Of a DNA stretch of 64,000 nt, positions 46,136-59,718 are shown one piece after another. A program made the position numbers and the translations under genes. Numbering within the stretch: position 1 is the stretch's first letter; every line of letters starts with the position of its first letter. Under the pieces are notes generated by a model. It saw nothing but the letters and a program-made list of their open reading frames with translations. It did no database searches and was not told the origin of the DNA. Source of the stretch: Tetranychus cinnabarinus (Eukaryota; Arthropoda; Arachnida; Trombidiformes; Tetranychidae); contig WHVY01000002.1 of assembly GCA_022266195.1 (NCBI GenBank), forward strand, positions 4,851,001 through 4,915,000, in the 5' to 3' direction.

Positions 46136-49100
46136 GTCAACTCTCTTTCTATTTTTCTTTCTACACTTTTTCTTCTTCTTCAACCTCCACTTCAACCTTT
46201 TCAATTGCATCCCTTAACATATCCAGCGTTTTAGCCACAGTTTTAAAGCTATAAACGAAGATTCGTTATTTTTGTGTAAATATGAATAATTCATTAAGAA
46301 ACTGAGACAATCGATTGGTTAGATCAATTTATAGACTCAAATCCAATCTAAAATAGGCTTTCCGTCAAAACAGTCAACAGTTGAATGCTGTAAATGGTCT
46401 AGAAAAGGCCATCTATAGATGGAACATCAAAAGCTAACTTATCGAATCAAAACTCCAAATCTCATTACGTCAATGATCCAAAAAGATACTTCTCAATGCC
46501 CATTATTAGCTGATTAAATTGAATCATTTGTTCATCAGGTGCTGCTTGTTAACCTGATAAAATGAACCTCGATATTCATCTTCGATCATTGACTTGATTG
46601 TGTTGGAAATCGCCTCAGAGCTGCATCGAAATCGAAGTAAGAATTTTTGAAAATCGAAAGTAAATACTGTGAGATTATGCCTTTTTAGAGTGAATGAGAA
46701 CTCAATTTGACCTTTTTGAAAGAAATGTTGAAAAAATTTTACATCATCAATAATTTTTAGGTTAAATTCCAGAATGAAAAGAGATCGATGCTTTACGGTG
46801 TCGTGCAACATTGAAAGAGAGTAACTTCGCTTAGGTAAACGTCAAAATCACATTTATTATTATCATTATAATGTAAAATGAAGCCTTTAAAAGGCGATCA
46901 CAGAAGTTGATAATAATAGATTGAGGGTCCAAAAGAGACAAACAAAAGTTAACAAATGTCTCAATGGACGAAAAGGTCAAAAGCTGTGTGAGTGGCGTGA
47001 AAAATTTAGCGATTCAAAGGTGAGATAAAAAGTGGGAGTGTGATTGTTAGAGTAAGTTTCATTGAAGAAAAGGTAAAACAGGCAAAAGGAACGCAAAGGA
47101 AAGGGTAAATGATGATGATGATGATGACGATGATGAATGAATGAATGAATCACATCATGACAGTCAAAAACACAACAGCGAAAAACAAGAAGAAGAAAAG
47201 CCTTTCACTGATTTCACCTTTTATCAACCAAAGGAATGTTCAACTGATCCTTATCATAACGATATTGGTTTTATTAAGATAAGATTGACACAGAAACACA
47301 AAAGGTAACAAAAAGAGGGAAAAAAAGTTGAAAACAATAACCACAACAACAAAAGGCAGGTAACACAGGTAAAGACAAAAACAAGGGCCAAACAAGAGAC
47401 ACAAAGGGAAAGCGTAAAGATCTCAATGAGATAACAGATTTGACATTCAACATAATTAAATGAAATTTACTGTTAACTCACTTTCATTGACAAAACATTA
47501 CTAGTTTCAACCAATAATTGTTATACTTTTACCTTTTCATTTTTGCTTCTCTCGTCTCGTAAGAGCAGCTTAACTGTCCAATCAGAGGTTGGTTATTGAG
47601 CCACTTTTAGCTTTTCATCGAACGTTTAGCCGATAAAATTTTTAACAATATTAAAGCATTTCTAAAAGCGAATCACTGAATTTCAAAAATCATGAAAAGT
47701 TTTCTTCAACCGTTTTATTTTGATTTTCACAATTTTTCCTGCTCTGAGTTGACGGTCGCTCTGTTAATCAATTGGCACTCCGTAATGTCTGTGAGGAATT
47801 GAAGAAAAGCAAAATCTGATTTTTTAGGTTCGACCAATGAAACAATATTATGGACCAAAAAGGATTGAGTGGATGGACCTAAAGGGATTGACATTGGATT
47901 TCAAACTGTAAGTGAAGAGTCGACCTTTTACATTTAAATTTTTTGCAAATTTCAACTTTTCTTTTCAACATTTGTAAAGTTGAACTTTTTCAACCTTTTC
48001 TTTGCTCGCTTCAATAATTGCTCATTACATGGGATTTTAGTCTGATGCTTGATTAGGTAAGGGTAAAAGGTCAGTCCAGGGACTTGATTAGTTGTGATTA
48101 TCTGTAGGCTGTGGTCAGTCATGTTGATACACTTTGATGATCATTGTTGCGTTAAAGAAAATGAAATGCAAAAAAAGTGATGAATCTTGAATATGGTTGA
48201 TGGTTAAAGGTAATGAATGTAAAGCAAGAAAATGAGAAAAGTTGATGTTCTTGTGATGAACAGGATTCAATAGTTGATTATATAATAGAACCTGGTTACC
48301 TGTCAAATGATAATGTTGCTCATCATCATCATCATCCTAATGATGAAATGAAAAATTCCATTCAATATTTAGAAAAAAAGTTAAAAGGTAAAAAGAAGGC
48401 AAAGAAGAGGAAAAAATTGAATAACCTGTTTTTTATGGTCACTAAAAAACCATATCGTCTGTGTTCAACTGGCAATTAGTTTTGACACTAATCGATACAA
48501 TGCAATATACCAAAACTCATCCTTTTTTCATCTTCATCTTTTCATCGCCATTAACATCATCATCTTAAGTGAGGCAAGTATGAAATTATAACCTGAAACC
48601 ATCATTATTGCAAAGTAAAACCGTTTGTACCTTTCAACACCATTTTTTATCTTTACTTTTGCTAACAGGTAACCAACTTGAGGGTCCGTCAATCGAGGTA
48701 ACCTATCATTTTGTGGTGAAGAACCAAATGTTGATCTGTTAACTTTGATAGAAGAGTTCATTCCCATGGAAATTCAGATTCAGATGAAGACTCAATCATC
48801 AAACCAGAATTGCTTTTATTGAAATGATTACCAAGAAAACAATTTTGGCCTCATCTTTGTCCTTATTGATTTATCTTGAGGTTTGATGATTAAAAAACGG
48901 AAAAAATTGAAAGTTTTAATTCGTTTTCTAAATGCTTTGAAAAATAGTTTCAGTGAAAATATTTACTTTCATTTCTATTAATAGTAGTTAAATAAATGTT
49001 GCGACAATTGACTTTGCCAATTGAAAGCTTTATGTTCGGCTTATGACTAAAATGACGAAACTCGCGACAAGTGCACAAATAACAATAGGAATTGATGACT

Positions 49101-52100
49101 AAAGATGATTTGATCTGCAAACATTCATTGTACTCGAATAGCGTTTAAATGGTACATTTATGGGCACATATTCCAAAAGCCTTTTCGTCTTTTATCTCGT
49201 TTCAATGGATACCTTTTCAATAGCGAAACACACAATGGCATCAATAGATGTTTCCTAGTTTTTTGATTGCTCAGCTAACAATATGAATACCAACAATACA
49301 ATTAAAATGAGGAAAAAACTGATCTAATTGAAGGAAGAATAAGTGAAAGTGAAATACCAAACCAAACCCGAAAAATTTCAAAATACATTCTGAACCCTAC
49401 ATCTCCACGGCTAAAGAATTCATTAGCATGATACCGAGAAATCAGAAAAAAAATTGGGCAACGATTAATTTCTCAGAGCTCAGAATTATCATGGCCATCT
49501 TGCTCATGTGATTCAAATCCTTCAGATTTTCATTCCTTTTGTTCATCTAAAATCTCATCTTCATCATCAAAAACATGGAGCAACTGATGACTTGAAACAA
49601 TAATTCTGGTTTCCTGCTCAAGACCTTTCAAAATTTTTCGAAAATCGTCAGAAAAGTTGGCCAAGTTGAGAATATCATAAATTGAATTCCTGAATCTGGT
49701 GACCAAGTTGATTCCTCATTGGAACAATAAAAATAAATGTTTTCCAAAATAAAGTCGAAGTCTCTTCAGAGTAAATGGTCAACCCATAAACCTGCAAATG
49801 ACCCAATTCAAGAGTCTAGTTGAAATGGACCTTAAAGAGATTCAAATTGTTTCCACTCACATCTTTAATCTTGGTCTTTATCTTTACCCTCATCATCATT
49901 ATCATCAAAACAAAGATGAAGAAAATTGCAATGGAAGTTATCATTTTTTTGTTATCTTATCAATAAGATAATATTTAGCAGATAATAGAGACACACGCTT
50001 AGCTTTACGCCCTTCCGGGGCGATTCCAGGTAACTCGACCATAACAAGGCAACAGGTTAACGGTTTTTGCTTCATATAATTTCATCGCAAGTCACAATGT
50101 AAAAGGTGAATTTTGCTGTTTGGTGAAAATGAATGTTACCAAGTAAGAAAAAAAAACGAAAAGAAAACAATTGAAAGGAAAATTTTCAAGATTATTATTA
50201 AAACTATTATAACGTTTCGTTTTGCTTGAGTCAATCCCGGTAAACTGAGATTTGTCAACTGAATTAAAGCTGTTTAAACAAACCATCAAACAAAATTATC
50301 ATCATTAAATGTTAATGGCTTTAATCGTTTTTACCTGCAAGTAAACAATTGAAACACTTAGGCAACTGTTCAAGACGCTGTACCATTTGACAAACATTTT
50401 AAATTGAAAGAAGAAAATGGAAAACTTGGAGAAAACGATTTTATCTGTAAATTTTATTAAAAGACCAATTTAGATGAATTGATTAGCGTTTCATGAGTAT
50501 CAATGATTAGCGATAAAACTAGTTTTGAGAAAAAGTTCATTAGTAAAACAAAATGATGACATTTTTCAAATTGAATTTCAACTCAACATTAACGTTTGAT
50601 AATGGTTATGATAAGGATGATCTGGACTCGCCCACGCTTGTCTAAAGAGAAACATGTAAACTTTGAATAAATAATGGAATTGAAATGATGGAAATGATGA
50701 TGAAGATTAACTCAACATCTCAATTAAAGAGGAGGACTAAACGGTTATAGGAAGAGTTTCAGTAATCATTATTTAACATCTTCTGGACAAGGCTAAAGGC
50801 AAGTTGAGGTAAATGAGTGTTTACCATGAAGATGGCTGATGATGGTTCTCATGAAGGGGAGGTTAAGGTATGTTGAGAGACTCGCCCTTCTAATAACAGT
50901 TGATACACTATGAGCTGATCGTAAGCCACTATTAACTCAAACATTTAAAAATTGTTTCCGAGTTTTTTTTCCTCTTCTTTCCTCTTGCACTAGAAAACAT
51001 TTTTATATAAAAATGTCTACTTTTCATCTTTCAATTTTTCCCTCCCAATCATGCTCCAAACAAAAGCTGATATTATCATTTGGCAAGATTATCATGGACA
51101 AGTTGAATTGTATCGGAAACTTAATCTATAATTTTGTACCCAAACGGCTTGACGGCTAAATCAAGACTGAGTTGCATCTTTTGCTTTACTTTTTTTTCCA
51201 CTCATTTCAAGCTCTTTTGTTGGTGAACAAAATGCTTTCTGGTTTCATGATTTAACCAATTTCAGTCTTTTCGCAACGCACTTGCACTGAACTTTTCTCG
51301 TTGAAGTTTGCTGTTTTTGTTTTGTTTTTGTTCTGTTTTGTAGTCAATACAATAAGTCACATTAACTGTTAGTTGCTGTTGATTGCTTACTGCTGTTCCA
51401 TTGTGTGTTCAACTTGCGATTCTTTTGTTTATGTTGACGTTCGTTGCAACGAATATTTTAACGTCAAAATGGGTTTACAATGTGAATGGGGAGAGAAGAT
51501 GGCGAGAGAATAATTTCTCACCCGAATCGTGATCTGAGCCAACTTGGATGAATTAACTTGGTTGACGCCCGTCCGTTTTATCACGGAATAATGAACATGA
51601 ATGGATCGGGTAGGAAAAGCTTGTGATGATCATTCATGATGAAGATGATATCAACTATTAATGCATAGAAAAGGTGCTATCATGATAAACTCTCCCAATC
51701 ATATCAAGTTTTTTGCGCTTTTTACCTCTAAAAACATAACCATTTTAGCCTTTCATTTATTCACTGTTTTCCTGCTTGCGCCTCTGACATATTCATTTTA
51801 TACATTCAACAATCTATTATAATCTTGCTAATGTTACATGAAACTCTTCATTAAGCATGAAATTTTTAGAAACTTCATCTCAATTTGCCAAAATGCACCA
51901 ACTTGCTTGATGCTTCAATGGTAACTGAAACAGTGATAAATGAATTGAAATGCTGATTAAGATGCCAACTTTTCAATTTGTTTGTTCAATCAAAGTTGCG
52001 AGTTAATTCGTGTAAAGCAATCAAATTTAATTTTCATCTTTCAAATGGCAAACTGTGTGACTAACTTGCAGCAACATCTAAAGATCAGGCAAAACATGAG

Positions 52101-52430
52101 ATAATAGAAATTATTAAAACTTTTCAATTGAATGGCATTTTTATTCAATGGATTACATTATTAGAATCAAGGAAAAAGTATTGTTTTTCAAAAACTATTC
52201 AACTGAACATAAACTTTTACAAATTTACTGTAAACTTTTAAACGAGTATTCAGATAGTGAAATTGATGAGTTTTTTGCTGACAAATTGTTGGAACTGAAA
52301 AATTCAAAAACATTTAAAGATGAAATGTTTTTTTCCCATTGAAGTGGTCAACTTGATTTGTACAAATGCAAACCATTCCCAGATTGACAAGTCTCTGTAA
52401 TTATACGAATTGTCAAATGTTGGCTTTCCA
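46136..52430. other. Gene-poor interval, second part
   Basis: AT-rich DNA without a recognisable gene. A (GATGAT)n/(GAAT)n microsatellite is at 47109-47150. A small GC-richer patch at 49990-50045 is unrecognised. The 64-codon frame at 52148-52342 (from MDYIIRIKEK) starts with ATG but has no family signature and is not called. Confidence 0.45.
47109..47150. repeat. (GAT)n and (GAAT)n microsatellite
   Basis: Consecutive GATGATGAT units pass into GAATGAATGAAT units. Confidence 0.75.
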
Positions 52431-52439
52431 AATTTTTAC

Positions 52440-52600
52440 GCCTTTTCTTTCAATTTCGTAAAAATTGTGTTTGAATGAAAAAACTTCCACGCCACTCAAA
52501 TCTCTAGCCCATTGAGACATTTGTCAACTTGTGATTTCACTTTGACCAAAAGTATAAAAATTTATTGACGAAGTTGACATTGGTCAGTGGGATATCGAGC
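52440..52600 (+). repeat. Dispersed repeat, partial copy
   Basis: It shares AAAATTGTGTTT, CCATTGAGACATTT and GACATTGGTCAGTGGGATAT, in the same order and orientation, with the copy starting near 56400. The middle part is more diverged. Confidence 0.55.
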
Positions 52601-52946
52601 ATTTGATTCATCAATAATTAGTGTTGAATGTCCGCCTTTTAGTTTTGAATGAAGTTTTTAAATCTAATTTCATTCAAAACTAACCATTTTGATTTGCTTT
52701 CAGTCAATTCCAATCTAATGATGCAAATAACCTGATAATGGCGGTAAAATGTGATCAAAGTTGACCAAAATTTGAGCAAATTTATTATCGGTAAAATAAC
52801 GACAAAAGTGAAGACACTTTTGAGCATTTTATTTTGTAAAATTTGTTGTTCATTTGAAGATTTATCTTGAAAAGTCAGGATAAAATGAGCTTTAGTCGTG
52901 AGATGACATAACTATTGTGATTCAAAGTTGTTTAGGTTTAACCAAT

Positions 52947-53270
52947 TGTTACAATAATAATGCAAAATAACTCAATGATGTTTGGTCTCAGTCAACCAAG
53001 ACAGTTTAACTTTTAGTCAAACCTTAGTTTATCTTTCAACCAAACATCAAATCATCGTAACAATTGAAACAAAAAGTTCCAACTAAACTTTTCCAAAAAG
53101 GATTATTCAATGAAATATGTTAATGTCAGATTACCTTTTCCAATCAAATGCGTCATTTCAAAAGCAAATAAACATCCAAAGATGAAGCCCTGTTTAGTAA
53201 TGAAACCAAACATTTTCATTACTGAATAATTTCTTGTTACAATAATAATGCAAAAATACGATAATGTTTG
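52947..53270. repeat. Two close members of the GTTACAATAATAATGC repeat
   Basis: GTTACAATAATAATGC begins at about 52948 and again at about 53236. Each is followed by an A-rich stretch, then (G)ATGATGTTTG or GATAATGTTTG. Confidence 0.55.
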
Positions 53271-55505
53271 AAAAAGAATCGATTTTTTTCGGAAAAAAGT
53301 TTCATCAACATTTCCAAGTAAACATGTTTCTCAAATGAAATTACATGAGTTTTGTGATACAATTTTTGTTGTAAAATCAATAAAAATTCTTGCCCTTCCT
53401 TCACAAGGCATAAAGTAACAACTAAATCTTGTTATTTTGATACATTTGTTAAGTTTAATCAAGTTTAGATAAAATTTTCATATTTAGATTGATACAAGTT
53501 GAACAACGGCGTTATCTCATGTTTACCTGACAATGGCTTTTCAGTGTGTAAACTTGATTAAAAATAAAGCAAACTCAATTTAAGATACAATTTACAATTG
53601 AATAGGTGGACTTAATAGTCAATACGCTTACAGGATTGTTCAAACATATAGGTGAGACCAAAAGACTTGAAGGACCATATTTCCAATTGAAAGGTTAGAT
53701 CTGTAAGTTAAGTGAACCATCGATAAGCCGGTTATTTCAATTGAACAATTCCCAGTTTCAGTTCTTTTATTGTCAGTCAAAGACAAAATTAATAACAAAT
53801 TGCATATTCATAATAGCTAATAATATGCACTTTAAAAATGTCCTCAAATATAGAGCTAAACAACCAAAAAAAATTGAATTCCTCAAGACGAATCAGGTTA
53901 GAAAAAAAATGTCGTTTCTAAATTTTCATCGTTCTATTACTAAACATTAATACACATTCCGTTTCCAATCAATGGATCAACATTGATGTCGATGTCGGGG
54001 CTGGAAATCAAAAAGATCTAAATGTAAGTCCGACGATTTTCAAGCTTTCATCTTTTTCAGTTTTTTACAAATTAATCAACTGATCGAAACTGTTGTTCAA
54101 ACTTCGTTTTGTCGCTTTTCCTATTTATTGGACGTTTCTTTTAAAAGCTGCTCAGTTAACAGTTGATGGCTATTTGGTTCGTTATTGGAATAGTTTCAAT
54201 CGTTAATGTCTAAACATATTTAGAATGAAATGGATCGAAAACAGCTAAAACAATATTTGATGCTACAATGAAAGTTTTGTTTCCAAAAGCAAAAACTCGA
54301 CGATATTTAGTCTTAAGTTTATCAGTAAATTCTGTGATTTTTATCGAAACTTGAGATTTGCCACTTTTGAAACTTACAAAACTCTGAACAAAATTTCTGA
54401 GCAAATTTTGGCGCAAACTTAGAAAATGAATGAGACTCAAAAAAGCGCAAGAGTGAACTGGGCATCTTGAAGAATCGGTCAATTATGAACAATCGGATTT
54501 GATTGTCGGATCAGTGAGTCGTTGCATTGAAAGAAAGTGATTCTTTAATCGTAAAAATGTTGCTCTATTCAGCATCCCAAGACTAACAACCAAATCATGA
54601 ACTTATTTTTGTCCAATTGAAATTAAAGTCTTTAAAGGTTTTACCGACTCAACCCGATCCAACAAAGTAAAGTTAAACATGATAAGTTGAGGACAACAAG
54701 AGGATGACAAAGAAATATTGGATGACAAAAACCTATGAAAGGCCAAGAGAAGCAGAGGCAAAAAGTGACACAAAAGATTGTCAAGAGATTCTCACAAAAA
54801 CGCAAATACCAAAGTTGGACTATTTTGATATTTCGTAAATATTTGAGCTTATCGTTTTTTTTACTCTACAGTCAACAAGCAGGACTAAGTGATCTGTAAA
54901 GAGAAAGAGAAAGAAAGACTTTAATTTCCCTCAATATTCAAGGTGACAAAATTTTACTCTCTTATTGTGTGACCACAGTAAGCAAGGTAAAAAAAAGATG
55001 AAAGGAGAAAGGTTAATTTTTTTGCTTCTATTCAATATTTTTTCATTTTACCTGACAGATTAATGTTTTACTCTCTTTCTCTGTTCTCTTTCTCTCAGCC
55101 ACTACAAGAGTGGGAATCTTGATGATGCTAACGATGGGAAGCTGATGGGTACGACGTTAATATTGTCAAGACCCAAAGAAGAAGGAAAAAAATCTAACAA
55201 AAGAAGATGAAGAGAAATGAAAAGAAGCTGACTGTGTCAACCTTAAAAACAGGATTATACTTAATGGAAACTTGTCCAAGCTCTTTAAGGCTAAATCATA
55301 CTGTTTACCTGTGAACCAATTTGAAAATTTTTGCTCCATCATTTTCAACACAACTGAATACATTTATTTTAATCTCACTCACATTTCTTTCTCTTTCAGT
55401 GTCCATCTCACTCTCTGTCTATCTGTGTTACTTTGGCTCTTTTTTTTCTTACCTTAAATTTTCCTCCCATCTGTTCTGAGATTGGTACAATATTTTTACA
55501 GAGGA

Positions 55506-55583
55506 AATGAGGTAAGGAGAGAGAGAAGAGAGAGAGAAGAGAAAGAGAAGAGAGAGAGAAGAGAGAAAAAAAGAAAGAGAAGA
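55506..55583. repeat. GA-rich microsatellite
   Basis: A pure purine tract of GAGAGAGAAGAGAG-type units interrupted by AAAA. Confidence 0.75.
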
Positions 55584-56100
55584 TGAAAAGTTATATTGGA
55601 AGAGACATATGCTCATATTACTTCTACTTGAATGCGTTTTACTTTTTATCAAGCCTTTTCTTTAAGCTAAACTTAATATTAACATTTACCTTTTTCCCTC
55701 TTGAGCTTCAAATTTCATCCAACTTTCCAAAATTTAACCTTTCATCTTTTCATCTCTTTACCATCTTCATCTTCATCCATTCCTGGGTTTATATAGATTT
55801 TGTTCAATAATTTAGCCTCTAAAATTGACAGATGAATCGCGAAATACAATCTCATTTCAATCGTAGAATGTTTAACCGAATTTTCGCTAAACGATCTTTT
55901 GTTTGCATTCAAAATTCATAATTTGTAGCTTAGCGTCGAGAGCTGATGAACAAGTGTTTCAATCTCAGCTTACTGAGGGAGGGATCACGTTTGCTAGTAC
56001 AAGATCAATGATTCTTATTCACCTAGAACCCTGTTCAGTGATTTCGGTCGCTGTCTAAGGCTTAGCAGTGAAGATCTTCGCGATTTCTTATTACATTTCT

Positions 56101-56211
56101 TGTGATGACTCTGATAACTGAGCAAATCGTATGGCCTCTCAGCCGACGATGTATCCCTCAAGCAACTGCCTTATCAACTGTCGATGGTAGGCTATGCGCC
56201 TGTTAAGCTTC
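56101..56211 (+). rRNA. 18S rRNA-like fragment (pseudogene)
   Basis: The blocks TGATGACTCTGATAACTGAG, ATCGTATGGCCTCTCAGCCG and ACGATGTATCCCTCAAG, then CTGCCTTATCAACTGTCGAT followed by GGTAGGCTATGCGCCT, match in order the small-subunit rRNA helix region. There the usual wording is GTGACTCTGGATAAC, CATGGCCTxxxGCCGGCGACG and CAACTxTCGATGGTA. Substitutions and a sudden end after GCGCCT show a degraded fragment, not a gene. Confidence 0.75.
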
Positions 56212-59200
56212 AAGTTTACATAACTGCAAAATTTTTCTAAGAAATTCTAGATTCGAAGCAAGCACATTGGCACTTTAAACTTGCAATAGAAGAATTAGCG
56301 GCTTTTCTTGTGGACAATGAAACGACTTACTTTAAGATCGTTACATTTTAGCGGTTTTCTTTGGGCATGAACGGAGTCAAAGCGCTTTTCTTTTGAATTG
56401 CACAAAATTGTGTTTTCCATAAAAATTTTCACGTAACTCAACCAATTACCTGGACTTTAGTCCATTGAGACATTTAGACTTTTTGAAATTATGACTTTGA
56501 CCTGGTCTATAATGTAAAGGATTTTGACATTGGTCAGTGGGATATTGGTCTAAGTCTAGGTTTACGATAATTAACCATCGATCAAACAATGAAAGTGGGT
56601 GTGAGGAAATGGCAGTGAGTAAAAAAGATCGAACGAGTTAAACGTTTTTCCTTCTTCTTCTTAAACGAAAGAAAAAAGATGAACATTCAAGTCATCCTTA
56701 GGTCAATTTATCACCACACCTTATTAACCTCGAACCCTTTAGGGGTCAACCGAAAGTGGACCATTCTTTGTCCCAGCCTCAACCCATAATTTCAACCATT
56801 GTAATCAAATTTTTAGTGTTAAATTCGATATTCTGTGCAAACACTTTGACACTTTGAAACCTGTAATTAACAGCTTTTCCTGTAAACAGCAATTTTCATT
56901 TCAAGAAGAAAAAGTTTATATTGAAAATGATCATTTGAATGGTTTAAGAAGATTCGAAGAAAATAAAGTTCGATTTTAATGCATTTTCTGTGTGTCAAGA
57001 AAAGTTGCCATTTATAACAGTCTTGTGACCAGTAAAAGTCGCTATTGTGTTGACCATAGTTGATTGATGATCGCACAAATGAGAAGTGAAAAGTTGCGAA
57101 AAAAAATGTCAAATTTGGCCAATTTTGATGGTTTATTATCGCCTTTTGGTTACAGTCATTTATTATATTAATACATTTTCAGTCGTTTAACTGTCAAGAG
57201 TATAATTCATGAATAATCAAATCTTTTGATGAGATAAATTTGAATGTTGAATAATGCTAATAAGAAAGGATTGAGGGAAAGTTTATCTTGAAAGATTTGG
57301 CGAAAATTTTCATTTCGAAAAGTTGGTTCAAAATTTGCAACAAAAAATGCTTTTGCAATTCAAATTTTCTCTTTTTGTTTCTCAACTTCATGAATATCAT
57401 GTGACTTTGAAATCAATTTGGAAAATCTGTAAATTGAATTCAATTGAATGTTAATTAAAAATGAAACTTTGATCCAGGACTCAACCTTGACTGTTGAATG
57501 CGTAACAAGACATTGACGTTGAATCGCCATGGAAACTTGGGTCAGTTACGTGTTTCTCAAGGTAATTGGAAGCACGAAAAGGATTGAATGAATCCTTACA
57601 AGAATTTTATGAAACCAGAAACTGAATCAATATGATTACTTTTCACTTTGACATTGAAAGGTTGCACTTTTTTGTCCACAATCAAAGTCAACCTTTTGCT
57701 CGGCATAAATTAACATTTCTCATCATTATGTTATTAAAAGGTTTGCTTTTCATTTTTGTTTCATGTTCAAGTTATAAAAGGCAGGTAAACTGATAATGTC
57801 AGTTGATGAGGGAAAAGGAGAAAGTCGAGTTTCTCTCAATTCTTTTTTCATTCAATTTTTCCTTTTCATTCTCCTTTTATCATTCTTGTCAGATTTTGTC
57901 CGTTGATAACGATGAGGGAAATGAAAGAAGAGAGAGCAAAAGGGAAAGAGTGAAGAGAGATGAACGGATGATAAAGGATGATGATGTGTGCTGCTTCAAT
58001 CAATGGTGTAGCTAAAAGGACTTTTTGCTTTTCTTCATTGACATTGAATATTCAGGAATCAGATAGAGCAAGAAATAGGAAATGAGGGAAACTTTGCTTT
58101 TGCTTCTGTTGGATGCAGGAAAATGTGAATGCATGAAGATGAGGATGAGGATGATGAAGGAAACTGTGAATGTCATGTAAAGCAATGTTCAAGTCAAGGT
58201 CAATCTTGGCCTGAGCAAGTTTGCTTGTTATCAAGTGATTGAAAGAGCGAGAAAATTGATAGCGGACAAAATAATGATGATAATTTGATGATGTGAATAA
58301 GGGACAATTTAGAAGGGAAATGCTGAAACAGGATAAAGATGAATAAGATGATGAGAAAAGAAGATGAACAAGATTGGTTAAGATGAAGGAAAATTGAAGA
58401 AGAAGAAGAAAATGGAAAAAGATTATATATGAAAGCAATGATGATGAAGAAAAGTCAATAAAGTGAATTAGAAGAAACCTTTGAAAGCAAGTTAAGAGCA
58501 CCTTTAGATGATATTCAATAGAATCCGATACTCCTCTGGGAGTTTATCATCCAGGGTAAACAAGGGAAAAGGGTTGGTTCAAGAGAAGATGAAGAAGGAA
58601 TTCAATATCGCCAGAAAAATTATTTTCTCGACTAAGAGAGTTAAGAAGAGCAAGGCAAGAATGAACATTTGCAAGGAAAAAAAGTGTAAAAATGAAGACA
58701 AAACTAAAGATGAAACTGAAGATGAAAATGAAGATGGAAATGAGATGAAAAAAGGGAAGAAATGTTGACTTTTGAGAATTGAAAAGATATTTTTATAACT
58801 GCAAATAGAGAGGAAAGTTGAGTGTAAATTTGTTACAAATGTTTGCGTCTCAATGACACACTTTTTTACCCTGAAAGACGAAGAATGCGTTTTTTGTCAA
58901 TGAAAAGATGATAATGATGAGTAGATGAAGGAGGAAGGAGGAGGCTACAAGAATGGGTGAAAGAGGGTGGTAAGTGAGTAGAAAGTGAGAATGAAAAGGG
59001 ACAATGGAACTTGGAAAAAAGTGAAAGAGATTAAAGAGAGATGATGATGAGAATAATGACGATGAGGATGAGGATGGAAATGGTGAAAATGATGAAAGAA
59101 AAAGAGAGAGAGAGACGGAAAAGAACGAAAAGAAAGGCGAAAAAATAGTTTCTTTCTCATCTAATATAATATGATAAAAGGCGCATCAAAAAGAGGCTCT

Positions 59201-59676
59201 GATAATTAAGCCATTTTATTTATACACAACATACAATTCCAATGCTATTCCATACAAGCTATTCTCAAGCCTCTTCTTTTTTCATTCTTTTCATCATCTT
59301 CTTTCATTCCTTTCTTTCTTCTTCCTTTCATTCTTCTTCCTTTTCTGTATAAACTTTTTTTTTCTGCTGCTTTTTGCTTCATTCAATAGACCAGTGTACA
59401 TAAAAGAACTTTCCTCTTTACATTTTTATATCAGTTTCTCTTTGCTCGTTACTTCTTCCACATCAAAGTGTTTCATCAAAAAATCTGTATAAAAACTTTT
59501 TCGCTGGTAAAAAGAACGGTTCAAAAATTCCAGAAAATGCCCAACTTCGATTCAATCGTTGATTCAGTGTTGTGTCGTTACCAGAAAATGCTTATCCATT
59601 GAACTAACCTTCTCCCCTTTGCTCTCCACCCCTTCCCGCGCTTTTACCTGATTTCACCATTTGATTATCAACTTCA
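56212..59676. other. Gene-poor interval, fourth part
   Basis: Contains the dispersed repeat at 56400-56765 and many GA/GATGA-rich purine runs (58060-59110) that generate long low-complexity frames (58052-58501, 58508-58768, 58945-59160). I see no genuine gene. Confidence 0.5.
56400..56765 (+). repeat. Dispersed repeat, longest copy
   Basis: It shares CCATTGAGACATTT and GACATTGGTCAGTGGGATAT with 52440-52600. Its 56520-56765 part is inverted relative to 45765-46135 through ATTTATCACCACACCTTATT and CCCTTTAGGGGTC. No coding potential. Confidence 0.6.
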
Positions 59677-59718
59677 GTGTTTATCATCATTCATTGCATT
59701 ACATCTTGTTTTGTCACC

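Larger units (their letters stand above)
52601..56100. other. Gene-poor interval, third part
   Basis: Two members of the ATGCAAAATAAC-type repeat lie at about 52947-52991 and 53235-53270, and a GA microsatellite lies at 55506-55583. Frames here (53741-53950, 54210-54482) show no recognisable domain. The slightly GC-richer 55930-56100 leads into the 18S-like fragment and may belong to it, but I cannot align it. Confidence 0.45.

Noticed and set aside
48534..48767. Minus-strand frame starting MGMNSSIKVNRSTFGSSPQN
   Set aside because: The start context is good and the first half is not simple sequence, but there is no recognisable domain or partner exon, so it is not called.
52148..52342. 64-residue frame starting MDYIIRIKEK
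   Set aside because: A plausible helical composition but very AT-rich, short and isolated; a chance frame is likely.
58052..59160. Several long frames on both strands
   Set aside because: They arise from GATGAAGAA-type purine-rich simple sequence and have no conserved motifs.
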